Part shown: piece by piece, positions 10,139-18,357 of the stretch
Numbering within the stretch: position 1 is the stretch's first letter
Layout of the letters: the number at the start of each line of letters is the position of its first letter
Assembly: GCA_013874835.1 (NCBI GenBank)
Contig: CP059430.1
Span: forward strand, 886,864-950,863
DNA from: Carnobacteriaceae bacterium zg-84
Lineage (GTDB): Bacteria > Bacillota > Bacilli > Lactobacillales > Aerococcaceae
Length of the DNA: 64,000 bases
Direction: 5' to 3'
The notes under the pieces: generated by a model
Told to the model about the DNA's origin: nothing
The model's input: the letters and a program-made list of their open reading frames with translations, nothing else
The model's database searches: none
Program-made: the position numbers and the translations under genes

Positions 10139-11665
10139 TTATTTTTTACGAATTGTAAATCCTTTGTCGCGTCTGCCGTCTTTTGATTTTCTGTCGTAGC
10201 GGTCTGTTCTATCTTGTTTACGATCATTGTATCGACTGCCACCTTTATCATCACGTCTATCACGGTAACGTCTATTTCCACCTTTTTCATGGTTTCTATC
10301 ATTGTAACGGCGGTTTCCACCGTCACGTCTTGTTTGACGTTTACGCATTGGTAATGGTTTTTCAGGTGTAATATTAACAGGAATTTCTTCTTTATCGCGT
10401 GCTAATGTTTTCATTAAAACTGTTGCCAATTCTGTTGGTGTATATTTACTCAACAATACATTCACAGCAGATTCAAAATCAGATAATTCAACATCAGAAA
10501 TCATTTGATCAACTTGGTCTAACGCAACACGTAGTTGTCCCTCGAACGCTTCTTGACTAGTTGGTGGACGTAAAGGTGTCATACGTTTTCTTGTTAAGTC
10601 CTCAATCGTTCTTAAATAATCCATTTCATGTGGTGTTACAAGTGTTACAGACATACCTTCTTTACCGGCACGTCCTGTTCTTCCAATACGGTGTACATAG
10701 CTTTCTGGATCTTGTGGTACATCATAATTATACACATGTGTGACACCTGAAATATCTAGTCCACGCGCTGCAACGTCTGTGGCTACTAAAATATCTAATT
10801 TACCACTCTTGAATGCACGTAAAACACTCATACGTTTTTGTTGAGATAAATCTCCATGAATCCCTTCAGCTTTATATCCTCTAGCCTCTAGTCCACTAGC
10901 TAACTCATCAACACGGCGTTTTGTACGACCAAAAATAATGGTTAATTCTGGAGATTGTACATCAAATAAACGTGTCATAATATCAAATTTTTCATTTTCT
11001 TTACATTTCACAAAATATTGATCAATTAAATTAGCTGTCATTTCTTTTGTTTTAATGCGTACATGTTCTGGAGACTTCATGAAAGTCACACCAATACGTT
11101 TAATTGCTTCTGGCATTGTTGCAGAAAATAATAGTGTTTGTCTAGTTTCTGGTGTTAATTGAATAATGCTTTCAATATCTTCCAAAAATCCCATGTTCAA
11201 CATTTCATCTGCTTCGTCTAAAACCAATGTTTCGATATGACTTAATGAAATGGTTTTGCGTTTAATGTGGTCTAATAAACGTCCAGGTGTTCCAACTAAA
11301 ATATGCGGCACATCTTTTAACTGCTTAATCTGACGACCAATATCACTGCCTCCGTATACAACATTCACTCTAACACGTTTGTCTTTACTTAAACGGAATA
11401 ACTCTTCTTGTGTTTGAATAGCTAATTCACGTGTTGGGGCAATGACTAATCCTTGAATGACACGATGAGAAGTGTCAATTTTTTCAAGCATTGGTAACCC
11501 AAATGATGCTGTTTTTCCTGTTCCTGTTTGTGCTTGGCCAATAACATCAGCACCAGATAATGCCAACGGAATCGTTTGTTCTTGGATAGGAGTAGCCTCC
11601 TCAAATCCCATATTTTTAATGGATTTTAAAAGGATATCACTTAATCCTAATTCTGAAAATTTCAT
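10139..11665 (-). CDS. cshA: DEAD-box ATP-dependent RNA helicase (CshA-like)
   Basis: RNA helicase of 508 residues, probably involved in mRNA turnover and ribosome assembly, particularly in the cold. The first RecA domain has the Q motif ([12 protein letters not shown]), Walker A AQTGTGKT near 45, PTRELA near 75, DEAD in VLDEADEML near 147 and SAT near 178. The second has HGDLSQ near 270, [10 protein letters not shown] near 295 and [10 protein letters not shown] near 325. The tail after about 430 is arginine-, glycine-, asparagine- and aspartate-rich with several (G/R)NRRY and RYNDR repeats, an RGG-like RNA-binding extension. A long structured leader precedes the AGAGAGAGG ribosome-binding site. 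CshA is the best match; CshB is less likely because of the long basic tail. Confidence 0.93.
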   Translation of the reverse strand: MKFSELGLSDILLKSIKNMGFEEATPIQEQTIPLALSGADVIGQAQTGTGKTASFGLPMLEKIDTSHRVIQGLVIAPTRELAIQTQEELFRLSKDKRVRVNVVYGGSDIGRQIKQLKDVPHILVGTPGRLLDHIKRKTISLSHIETLVLDEADEMLNMGFLEDIESIIQLTPETRQTLLFSATMPEAIKRIGVTFMKSPEHVRIKTKEMTANLIDQYFVKCKENEKFDIMTRLFDVQSPELTIIFGRTKRRVDELASGLEARGYKAEGIHGDLSQQKRMSVLRAFKSGKLDILVATDVAARGLDISGVTHVYNYDVPQDPESYVHRIGRTGRAGKEGMSVTLVTPHEMDYLRTIEDLTRKRMTPLRPPTSQEAFEGQLRVALDQVDQMISDVELSDFESAVNVLLSKYTPTELATVLMKTLARDKEEIPVNITPEKPLPMRKRQTRRDGGNRRYNDRNHEKGGNRRYRDRRDDKGGSRYNDRKQDRTDRYDRKSKDGRRDKGFTIRKK

Positions 11666-11670
11666 ATATT

Positions 11671-11818
11671 ACCTCTCTCTTTTTTAAATAGAGAGTTTTT
11701 CTTGTTTGAAACGCTCTTCACGTAAAAAAATGGCTCGGTACAGACCAAGCCTTTATCTAAAAACTTAAAACTCTCTTTTGTTCCTATAACAGTATAACAC
11801 AAATCACCTAATAAGCAA
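11671..11818 (-). promoter_or_regulatory. cshA promoter and attenuator-like leader
   Basis: An extended -10 promoter is present: TTGCTT 11813-11818, 16-bp spacer, TG-T-TATACT 11791-11799. The transcript then contains AGAGAGTTTT (about 11769-11778), an intrinsic terminator (GGCTTGG-TCTGTA-CCGAGCC then ATTTTTTT, 11723-11751), AAAACTCTCT (11688-11699), and the AGAGAGAGG ribosome-binding site (11671-11680). The AAAACTCTCT segment is exactly complementary to the first segment and can also cover the ribosome-binding site. This is the layout of a leader with mutually exclusive structures. Confidence 0.7.
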
Positions 11819-11847
11819 CTAATATGTTTTCAAACATTTTCTGAAAA

Positions 11848-12732
11848 TCAATATTTTCCGTACCAGGTCGGCGTTGTTTGTGTAAATCCTTTGAAATAAT
11901 CATAAATTGTTTCGGCTAGTTGATACATCATTGTCATATCTTCTTTTTTCCCAAAATGATATGCCCAATACAAATTACCAATACAAGATTCAGCAGCATA
12001 CACACTTAAAATCGGAAAAAAATCATCAGGAATTCGACCATGAAAATACCCATCAATAATACCTGTTTGAAAAGCAGCACTTTTTTCCACATTAAACGCA
12101 AACGGTTTAAACTCATCATAAGGATCTCCATACTCACTTCTGTCCCAATCAATGACATGAATATGTTGACCGTCATATATCATATTTCCCACATGAAAAT
12201 CACCATGTTCAATTTTGATGGGCCGTTGCTTCATCAAAAATATATTCGATTGAAGATGATCAACAAACGTATCAAAATGGTTTACTTTTATATCAATGCT
12301 ATTCGCATTTTTTAGTTTATTATCTACTTTTTGTTGATAATAGTCCAAAAAATGACATTGAACATCGACAGATATACCGTGTATTTCTGTCAAATATTGT
12401 CCGCACTCTATCCCTAATGCATATTGCTGTTTTATAGGTAGTGAATGTATGACATTTCTTAAAATAACACCTTGTTTCCATTCAAAGAGTAAAAAATCAG
12501 TTGTATCTGTTAAAGAACCATAATCAACTAAATGAGAAATATAGGGATTTTTTATAGCCTTTATTTTTTCTAACAAAGGCATTTGATTAGATACTTTATC
12601 GGTAGAGACAAGGCGCAAAAGAAATTCTTTCCCGTCTTTATCTTTGATATAAAATTTTTTGTCTACCGAATACCCTTTCTGAATTGGTGTTATTGCTTGA
12701 ATAGAAGCATAAAACGGTAGCCTATCAAACAT
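11848..12732 (-). CDS. APH-family kinase (aminoglycoside/choline phosphotransferase fold)
   Basis: Soluble protein kinase-like phosphotransferase of about 294 residues; substrate unknown. The catalytic loop is HGDFHVGN near 187 (the HGDxxxxN signature), and the metal-binding motif follows as VIDWDRSEYGDPYDEF near 207. A longer frame could begin at 12855. However, the ATG at 12732 has a perfect AGGAGGT ribosome-binding site and starts one base after the stop of the upstream HAD gene, so translation is coupled. The fold includes antibiotic, choline, fructosamine and small-metabolite kinases. Pairing with a HAD phosphatase suggests metabolite phosphorylation/dephosphorylation rather than resistance, but this is inference. 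Confidence 0.85.
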   Translation of the reverse strand: MFDRLPFYASIQAITPIQKGYSVDKKFYIKDKDGKEFLLRLVSTDKVSNQMPLLEKIKAIKNPYISHLVDYGSLTDTTDFLLFEWKQGVILRNVIHSLPIKQQYALGIECGQYLTEIHGISVDVQCHFLDYYQQKVDNKLKNANSIDIKVNHFDTFVDHLQSNIFLMKQRPIKIEHGDFHVGNMIYDGQHIHVIDWDRSEYGDPYDEFKPFAFNVEKSAAFQTGIIDGYFHGRIPDDFFPILSVYAAESCIGNLYWAYHFGKKEDMTMMYQLAETIYDYFKGFTQTTPTWYGKY

Positions 12733-12733
12733 T

Positions 12734-13555
12734 TTATACCTCCTGTTCCAAAGCGTATAGCTCAATCGCTTTGGCAACGCCGTCTTGTTCATTTGTATCT
12801 GTAATATGTGTAGCAATTGCTTTAACATTTTCTGTAGCATTTCCCATAGCAACACTCACTCCTGCATATGCAAGCATTTCTAAATCATTATTTGCATCTC
12901 CAATTGCCATAATCTCTTCTCGTTTAATATTTAAACTATTGGCTAATTTCTCTAACGCCGTGGCTTTTGTTGCTCCTTTTGGCATTGTTTCAAAAATATA
13001 AGATTGACTTCGTACAACACTAAAATGTTCTGATAACTCTTTTTCATATTTTTCTTGGAATATATCTAGTCTTTCGGGGGCAGCGAGAAACATGCCTTGG
13101 AACATCGTATATTCGCCACTAATTGCTTCATCAATAGATAAAAATTGAGGTTCTAAAAAGACAAGTGAGGCATCTTTTTTCACTTGTTCTTGAGGCTCTT
13201 CATCAACACAAAAATAATGTTCCTCATCAAATAGTGTAAATTGTACATCTTTATTTTCATGATTGATACGATTTAAATACAACATATCATTTTTTGTTAA
13301 TTGGTGCCAACTCACCAATGACCAATCTGATGTATGATGTGTGGAACAACCATTGTTTAATATGGCATACTCATCTTGTTTCAATCCTATTTTTTCATAA
13401 ATCGGCTTTACTCCAGACAATGCTCGTCCTGTACAAATTACAATTTTTATACCTTTTTCAACGGCTTTATGAAGCATTTCAATTTGTGGTTTAGTCACTT
13501 CTTTTGCTTCATTCAAAAGTGTGCCGTCCATATCTATTGCTATTAGTTTTATCAT
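12734..13555 (-). CDS. Cof/YidA-type HAD-superfamily phosphatase
   Basis: HAD phosphatase of 273 residues with a C2B cap, acting on small phosphorylated metabolites. Motif I is IAIDMDGTLLN at 5-15, with nucleophile and acid/base Asp. Motif II is the Thr in VICTGRALSG near 38, motif III the Lys in KGATKATALEKL near 195, and motif IV GDANNDLEMLAYAG near 218. All catalytic residues are present. It leads a two-gene unit with the APH-fold kinase. Its leader carries three TTGCACACCC repeats spaced exactly 20 bp apart, suggesting specific regulation. Confidence 0.93.
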   Translation of the reverse strand: MIKLIAIDMDGTLLNEAKEVTKPQIEMLHKAVEKGIKIVICTGRALSGVKPIYEKIGLKQDEYAILNNGCSTHHTSDWSLVSWHQLTKNDMLYLNRINHENKDVQFTLFDEEHYFCVDEEPQEQVKKDASLVFLEPQFLSIDEAISGEYTMFQGMFLAAPERLDIFQEKYEKELSEHFSVVRSQSYIFETMPKGATKATALEKLANSLNIKREEIMAIGDANNDLEMLAYAGVSVAMGNATENVKAIATHITDTNEQDGVAKAIELYALEQEV

Positions 13556-13580
13556 ACAATTTCTCCTTTTTTCATGCTAG

Positions 13581-13630
13581 GGGTGTGCAACCGCCCAAAA
13601 GGGTGTGCAAATGGCTCTAGGGGTGTGCAA
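13581..13630. repeat. Three GGGTGTGCAA repeats at 20-bp spacing
   Basis: Identical decamers lie at 13581, 13601 and 13621, so all fall on the same face of the helix. They lie between the HAD promoter and its start codon. The first and third are preceded by CTAG. This is probably a multi-site operator or a repeat in the mRNA leader. Confidence 0.75.
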
Positions 13631-13657
13631 CTTTTAACGATTTGATTTTTCCATATT

Positions 13658-13688
13658 ATTATAACATTTTTTATTGGTTTTCTTCCAA
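13658..13688 (-). promoter_or_regulatory. Probable promoter of the HAD/APH unit
   Basis: An extended -10 box TG-T-TATAAT (13658-13666) has a weak TTGGAA (13683-13688) upstream with a 19-bp spacer. It lies next to the prophage left end, so integration may have placed the -35 region. Confidence 0.5.
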
Positions 13689-13718
13689 TAAAAAAATACC
13701 CTACCTCCATGGCAGGGT
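13689..13718 (-). terminator. Terminator after the serine-recombinase cassette
   Basis: The stem ACCCTGCC-ATGG-AGGTAGGGT has one internal mismatch and is followed by ATTTTTTT on the minus strand. It lies about 30 bp beyond the recombinase stop. Confidence 0.75.
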
Positions 13719-13748
13719 GAATCATTATTCGCGAGTCATGTCATTTTC

Positions 13749-15314
13749 TCATCGATACAAAATTTTTCCATCAGTAAAGTGAATGGTGATTCTCTTGTCT
13801 GTTTCGATAACGATTTTCTCTATTAGTATATTAAACAGTGTTGGATTGAACTCCCTAATTAGGGTGTCCTGTTTTCCAATAATGTCAATACACGATTTTA
13901 AGTTTTGAATACGAATATGATAGTTGACCAACTCTTCCTTTTTCTCTTCAAGTAACAATTCTAGTTTTTCATATGTTTTAACCAATTTATCGTATATCTT
14001 TTGATAATTACTTTGGTCTTGTGCTAATTTTGAATTGGTGTAAACTAAATTTTCAACTTCGTCTTGTACAACAGTCAATTTATTGTTCAAAGTATTGATT
14101 TCATCTTTTAATGTCATATTACTCTCCAATTGATGAACTAAAATACCTAAATTATCAATAATCTCTTCTTTATTCGCAATTTGCTGATTTAAAGCATCAA
14201 CAATCCATTCTTGAATGTCTTCATCTGTTACATGTGGTGTTTGACATTTATTCTTATCTTTATACTTATGGCTACATCTATAAATGTGTCTTTTATACTT
14301 ACTATTAGAATGCCATATATATCGACAATACTTATTTCCACAACAACCACACTCTATTTTTGAAAAATAATTCTTTTCTGTTGCCCACTTTGTGTTATGT
14401 CTTAGTTGTACTTGCACCATATCAAAGATTTCTTTATCAATAATGGCTTCATGACTATTCTCAACATAATATTGTGGCAACTCTCCTTCATTTTTCTTCT
14501 GCTGCTTATTTAGAAAATCAACGCTATAGTATTTTTGAAGAAGTGCATCACCTTTATATTTTTCATTTTGTAAAATACTTTTCACGCTGCCATACGACCA
14601 TTTCTCTTTACCAGCTGGAGTCTTTATATTTTTTTCAGTTAATTCTCTTGCGATTTGATTGGGATTTTTCCCTTTTAAAAATAAACTGAAGATGTATTCT
14701 ACAATTCTAGCTTCATCCTTATCGACTTCAAACCCACCATCTTCACTTTGTTTAAAACCTAAAACCGTTGAATAAGAAAATGTCACTTTTCCTTCTGCTG
14801 CATTTTTACGTTTTGCCCACTTGACGTTTTCTGAAATACTTCTACTTTCTTCTTGGGCAATAGAAGACATAATGGTAATCAGTAGTTCGCCCTTTGAATC
14901 AAATGTCCATATATTTTCTTTTTCAAAATAAATTTCTACACCCTTGTCTTTCAATTGACGAACTGTCGATAACGAATCAACGGTATTTCTTGCAAATCGT
15001 GAAACTGATTTCGTAATGATTAAATCAATTTTACCATCCATTGCGTCAGATACCATTTCTTGAAATCCTAATCGTTTTTTAGTAGTTGTTCCGCTAATCC
15101 CTTCATCCGAATACATCTTCACAAATTCCCAATCTGACCGACTGTTGATATACGATTCATAATAATTCATTTGTGTTTCGTAAGACGATGCTTGGTCTTC
15201 TAAGTCCGTTGATACCCTCGCATAACCAGCAACTTTTCGTTTATGAACACTCGGTAATTTAGACTGATTGCTTAATCGTTTATCTGCTTCAATGGTAATA
15301 ATTTTTTTAGTCAT
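13749..15314 (-). CDS. Large serine recombinase (site-specific integrase)
   Basis: Probable phage integrase of 521 residues. The N-terminal resolvase domain (about 28-175) contains GYARVSTDLEDQASS, whose Ser is the expected nucleophile, and SRFARNTVD near 108. The recombinase domain (about 180-290) has GKNPNQIARELTEKN and the YKGD turn near 260. A zinc ribbon follows with Cys pairs in CGCCGNKYC near 335 and a later Cys/His set (CSHKYKDKNKC near 362). A coiled coil (about 390-480) precedes a beta-rich tail. It overlaps the next recombinase by 8 bp, and the two are translated together. It is the longer of the pair and the only one with the zinc ribbon and coiled coil that control directionality in this family. 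Confidence 0.93.
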   Translation of the reverse strand: MTKKIITIEADKRLSNQSKLPSVHKRKVAGYARVSTDLEDQASSYETQMNYYESYINSRSDWEFVKMYSDEGISGTTTKKRLGFQEMVSDAMDGKIDLIITKSVSRFARNTVDSLSTVRQLKDKGVEIYFEKENIWTFDSKGELLITIMSSIAQEESRSISENVKWAKRKNAAEGKVTFSYSTVLGFKQSEDGGFEVDKDEARIVEYIFSLFLKGKNPNQIARELTEKNIKTPAGKEKWSYGSVKSILQNEKYKGDALLQKYYSVDFLNKQQKKNEGELPQYYVENSHEAIIDKEIFDMVQVQLRHNTKWATEKNYFSKIECGCCGNKYCRYIWHSNSKYKRHIYRCSHKYKDKNKCQTPHVTDEDIQEWIVDALNQQIANKEEIIDNLGILVHQLESNMTLKDEINTLNNKLTVVQDEVENLVYTNSKLAQDQSNYQKIYDKLVKTYEKLELLLEEKKEELVNYHIRIQNLKSCIDIIGKQDTLIREFNPTLFNILIEKIVIETDKRITIHFTDGKILYR

Positions 15315-16209
15315 TCTTTTTTCCTTTCCTTAGATTGTTTTTCTGTTTTAATTCTTGTACCTTTTCAAAAATAGATTTGGCAACAATTGGTTCGTGTGCA
15401 GCTTCAACAATATATTTATTTAAAGCTCCTTCATTTGGTATAGATCGGCTTTTACCTCTCCGTCTATACGTCTTTTGTAAAATGAGAATACCTGTATAAG
15501 CTTCTTGATTTAATATGTTATGGATGATGGATCGTGTGAATGAGTTTCCTTTTCGTGTTGTAAAACCATCTTCATTTAATCGATTGGCTATTTTTGATGG
15601 CGTTATCCCTGAAATATAATCATCATATATTTTTCTAACTAACATTGCCTCGGATTCGTATATGTCATAGTGATCGTCTTTCCATCTATAACCTAGAATA
15701 GGTTGCGGATTATGGGGTATTCCTTGTTCAAATTTCTTTCTAACTTTCCATCTGATATTACTACTAATTTGATTTGACTCTTCTTCTGCTAAAGTTGCCA
15801 ATAATGTAATCAGTAATTCGCCATCTGTCGTTAAGGTATCAATACTTTCTTTTTCAAATCGAACACTAATACCTAGTTGCTTTAATTCCCTTATAGTTTC
15901 TAATAGTTCGATAGTGTTTCGTCCAAACCTTGAAATAGATTTTGTGAGGATCATATCAACTTTTCCATGCCGACAATCATCGAGTAACTTTAAATAATTT
16001 TTTCGATTTTTTATTTGTTTGCCACTAACCACATCATCAGAGTAAACACCTACATACTCCCAATCAGGATGATTTTGAATCAATTGATTGTAATAAGATA
16101 CTTGATTGGAGAGTGAATTTAGTAAATGATGATGAGATACTCGTGTATACGCTGCAACTTTTAACTTTTCTCGTTTTGGTAGTGCAGATAATTGCTTAAT
16201 AACTTTCAT
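15307..16209 (-). CDS. Second, shorter serine recombinase
   Basis: Protein of about 300 residues. The resolvase catalytic domain has AAYTRVSHHH near 18, with the nucleophilic Ser, and SRFGRNTIELLE near 95. The recombinase domain includes ITPSKIANRLNEDGF near 205 and AYTGILILQK near 242. It ends soon after and lacks the zinc ribbon and coiled coil of its partner. The start at 16209 is chosen because AAAGGAGG lies upstream; a longer frame to 16263 would overlap the 55-codon gene. One copy of the repeated promoter-like element precedes it directly. Tandem serine recombinases are known in Firmicutes elements, where both may be needed for excision. Confidence 0.9.
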   Translation of the reverse strand: MKVIKQLSALPKREKLKVAAYTRVSHHHLLNSLSNQVSYYNQLIQNHPDWEYVGVYSDDVVSGKQIKNRKNYLKLLDDCRHGKVDMILTKSISRFGRNTIELLETIRELKQLGISVRFEKESIDTLTTDGELLITLLATLAEEESNQISSNIRWKVRKKFEQGIPHNPQPILGYRWKDDHYDIYESEAMLVRKIYDDYISGITPSKIANRLNEDGFTTRKGNSFTRSIIHNILNQEAYTGILILQKTYRRRGKSRSIPNEGALNKYIVEAAHEPIVAKSIFEKVQELKQKNNLRKGKKND

Positions 16210-16230
16210 TGTATCCTCCTTTTTGTTATG

Positions 16231-16265
16231 ACTATATATCACTCTGAAACGTTTATTTATCAAGT
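16231..16265 (-). promoter_or_regulatory. Repeated promoter-like element, copy 1 (upstream of the short recombinase)
   Basis: Minus strand ACTTGATAAATA, five bases, then TTCAGAGTGATATATAGT. It ends about 22 bp before the recombinase start codon. The same arrangement recurs at 35424, 35874 and 36366, each time just upstream of a gene. TTGATA and a GATATA or extended TGATATATA box could act as -35 and -10. Confidence 0.65.
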
Positions 16266-16420
16266 ATTAGGATCAATAATTTACCTAGTTTTGGCTCATA
16301 TTTTTTAATCATTTTTTCTTTAAAAAGCTCATATTCTTCCGCTGTAATAAGATTATTTTTAATTAAATTATCAACAAGGGTCATTGTGATTTGAAAGGTT
16401 AATTCATTGTTTTTATTCAT
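16253..16420 (-). CDS. 55-residue SHOCT-like protein of the recombinase cassette
   Basis: A short frame encodes 55 residues beginning MNKNNELTFQ. It carries NLIKNNLITAEEYELFKEKM, the pattern of the SHOCT helix-turn-helix motif (x-G/N-x-I/L-T-xxEYxxxKxxL). Its ATG overlaps the upstream gene's stop (ATGAATAA, 8 bp), which supports translational coupling. Its 3' end overlaps the promoter-like element before the recombinase. Similar small proteins accompany tandem serine recombinases in Firmicutes mobile elements. Role unknown; possibly a recombination directionality or regulatory partner. Confidence 0.75.
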   Translation of the reverse strand: MNKNNELTFQITMTLVDNLIKNNLITAEEYELFKEKMIKKYEPKLGKLLILILDK

Positions 16421-16802
16421 TATGTCCTCCAAATCTATCGTTTATGTAGCACTGATGTGAACAATACACTCTTTTTTTATTGGCGTAAGATTTAAATGAT
16501 TCACCACATTTTTTACAGGTATGCGTAGTGTATGATTTCCGATTCACTTTATCTAAGTTCTTATTCCACCACTTCATACGACACGTATCACTACAAAACT
16601 GTTTCACTTTTTTGCCTTGTTTTTGAATAAGTGCTTCACCACAACCTTTACATCTATGACCATCATTTACCTTAACTTTCTCAATCCCTTCACGTCTACA
16701 TACTGATTTAACCGTATTGACAGATATAGCTAGTAAACTCGCAATCTTTTTATAACCTAATCCATTTCTTCTTAATCGTATAATGTCATCTTTGTGAGTC
16801 AT
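16413..16802 (-). CDS. HTH plus twin zinc-ribbon protein of the recombinase cassette
   Basis: Protein of about 129 residues. The N-terminal helix-turn-helix, RLRRNGLGYKKIASLLAISV (about 9-28), resembles sigma region 4 or resolvase DNA-binding domains. Two treble-clef or ribbon-like Cys clusters follow: CKGCG with CSDTC, and CKKCG with CSHQC. The start at 16802 has GGAGG upstream; a TTG 51 bp earlier would give an in-frame extension that coincides with the leader motif discussed at 16807-16853. It is first in the cassette, ahead of the SHOCT-like gene and both recombinases. Probably a DNA-binding accessory or regulator of excision. Confidence 0.8.
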   Translation of the reverse strand: MTHKDDIIRLRRNGLGYKKIASLLAISVNTVKSVCRREGIEKVKVNDGHRCKGCGEALIQKQGKKVKQFCSDTCRMKWWNKNLDKVNRKSYTTHTCKKCGESFKSYANKKRVYCSHQCYINDRFGGHNE

Positions 16803-16806
16803 TTTC

Positions 16807-16853
16807 TCTACCTCCAGTAGATAAAGGACAAAAAGCGAGGTTCTAAGTACCAA
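16807..16853 (-). promoter_or_regulatory. Leader motif with hairpin around the RBS (copy A)
   Basis: On the minus strand, TTGGTACTTAGAA is followed by eleven bases, then GTCCTTTATC and a hairpin TCTAC-TGGAG-GTAGA that holds the GGAGG in its loop. A related motif, GTACTTAAAC-N11-GTCC, occurs before the genes starting at 46644 and 50981. Confidence 0.5.
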
Positions 16854-16910
16854 AATTTATCCTGTCTACATCTCAGGCAACAAAAATAAATAAAAAATTA
16901 ACCTTTAAAA

Positions 16911-16950
16911 TAAAAAAAAGACCTACCTAAGCATCACTACTTAGATAGGC
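16911..16950 (-). terminator. Terminator after the lysis genes
   Basis: Stem CCTATCTAAG / CTTAGGTAGG with one mismatch, followed by a run of eight T on the minus strand. It lies directly beyond the endolysin stop. Confidence 0.85.
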
Positions 16951-16956
16951 TTTCTA

Positions 16957-17937
16957 CTATAATAGTTCATTTACTTTTTGTTGGACTTGATGATAATCGT
17001 ATCCAGCTTGCGTTAAACGATTCTTTCTCTCTTGTCCGTTGCCCCATTGACCGTTAATGACTTCTCTAGCTACTTCATCAATAGATTTTAGTTTTGGGGT
17101 TGGTTGTCCACTTAACAATTCATTCACTTTTGCTTGTACTTGATTATAGTCATACCCCGCATTAGTCAATGTCGTTTTGCGACTAGCACCATTCCCCCAC
17201 TTACCGTTCAATACTTCTGTTGCCACTTCATCGATTGATTTCAATGTAGGCTTAGATGTTGATGGTTTGCCCAACAAGACATTCACTCGTTCTTGGACTT
17301 GCAAAGGATCATATCCAGAAGCACGTAACTTTTGTTTGCGTTCCTCTCCATTTCCAAAACGTCCGTTAATGACTTGTCGTGCCACATCATCAAGATTCGT
17401 ATAGGTTTGTTGAACAGGTGTCGATAACTGCCCACTTAATCGCTTATTCACTTCAGTCGCAATATAGGGGAACTTGCTACCAAGATAAGGTCCTGGACAG
17501 TTCGTATTCGCAAACCATTCATGCTTCGTCAAATTACCACTTGTATCACCTGTATAATTGAGTGACGGAATGCCGTTACGCTGACAAATATCCACACATA
17601 ATTGAATAGTTTTTTCTAAAGCCACATCACTCACATGCCAGTTACCACCATACTCATCATTGGCCACTTCAATCGTAATCGCTCGGTTGTCATTGGCTGC
17701 ACTTGACGAGCACCACGAACGATTATGTTCCTCAACATACATACCGACTCTACCACTGGAATCGACCCCATAATTCGAACTTGCTTGTCTTGACACTGGC
17801 GCAAATACATTCCCACACGTTTCAACCGATAGATTACCTGCCATGTGATGAATGGTAATCGTATCAATGGTATGATTGCGTTGCCCACTATGATTTGGGC
17901 TTAATTTGACATAATTGACTAATGGACTATTACTCAT
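16957..17937 (-). CDS. Endolysin: N-acetylmuramoyl-L-alanine amidase with three CW_7 repeats
   Basis: Phage lysin of about 326 residues. The N-terminal amidase_2 (PGRP-like) zinc domain (about 1-165) has the ITIHHMAGN motif with the first zinc His, a later HEWFANTNCPGPY with the second His and catalytic Cys/Pro context, and AITIEVANDEYGGNW between. Three C-terminal cell-wall binding repeats of about 40 residues follow, each with a VINGxWGNGxERKxxLxxAGYDYxQV pattern. These are CW_7 (Cpl-7-type) modules. There is no signal peptide, so holin-dependent release is expected. The ATG at 17937 overlaps the holin stop by 8 bp and is better placed relative to the GAGGG than the ATG six bases upstream. 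Confidence 0.95.
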   Translation of the reverse strand: MSNSPLVNYVKLSPNHSGQRNHTIDTITIHHMAGNLSVETCGNVFAPVSRQASSNYGVDSSGRVGMYVEEHNRSWCSSSAANDNRAITIEVANDEYGGNWHVSDVALEKTIQLCVDICQRNGIPSLNYTGDTSGNLTKHEWFANTNCPGPYLGSKFPYIATEVNKRLSGQLSTPVQQTYTNLDDVARQVINGRFGNGEERKQKLRASGYDPLQVQERVNVLLGKPSTSKPTLKSIDEVATEVLNGKWGNGASRKTTLTNAGYDYNQVQAKVNELLSGQPTPKLKSIDEVAREVINGQWGNGQERKNRLTQAGYDYHQVQQKVNELL

Positions 17938-18340
17938 GTTCATTCCCTCTTTCTTTTAATTGTTGTAAAATAGATTTTAATTTTTCTGGAATTGGCAAAC
18001 CTAAGTGGGCGGCATTTTCAATAATCGATATCCCTTCATTTGATACATAAAAGAAGATAACCATTGCGCGTAAAACACCTACATGCCCCAAAATCTGCAC
18101 ATCCAGTAAGTGGGCAATCCCCACTAATGCAAAAATAATGATTTTTCGTGCGATACCATTAAACCCAACGTCACTGGATAAACGTTTATCCGCAATCGCA
18201 CACAAAACACCTGTTACATAATCTGTAACCACAAATACCAATAATGTGTATAACATGCCGTCTAATCCTCCTAAAAAATAACCAAGTGTGCCTCCAATAA
18301 CTGAAAACACCACTTGGCATGTTGACCATAATTCTTTCAT
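17930..18340 (-). CDS. Phage holin (phi29/toxin-secretion holin family)
   Basis: Membrane protein of 136 residues that makes the lesion releasing the endolysin. Three hydrophobic stretches are visible (about 10-35, GTLGYFLGGLDGMLYTLLVFVVTDYVTG; 60-80, IIIFALVGIAHLLDV; 88-105, AMVIFFYVSNEGISII). ARK and NEGISIIENAAHLGLPIP are typical of the family. The tail is charged (LKSILQQLKERGNEHE). The start at 18340 has GGAGG upstream; an earlier in-frame start at 18367 would overlap the previous gene. Paired directly with the endolysin. Confidence 0.92.
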   Translation of the reverse strand: MKELWSTCQVVFSVIGGTLGYFLGGLDGMLYTLLVFVVTDYVTGVLCAIADKRLSSDVGFNGIARKIIIFALVGIAHLLDVQILGHVGVLRAMVIFFYVSNEGISIIENAAHLGLPIPEKLKSILQQLKERGNEHE

Positions 18341-18357
18341 AGTGTATCCTCCATTCT

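Noticed and set aside
12733-12855. Longer N-terminus for the APH-fold kinase
   Set aside because: It would overlap the HAD gene by 122 bp and lacks a ribosome-binding site; the ATG at 12732 has AGGAGGT.
13581-13630. CRISPR-like array
   Set aside because: Repeats are only 10 bp with 10-bp intervals, three copies and no cas genes.
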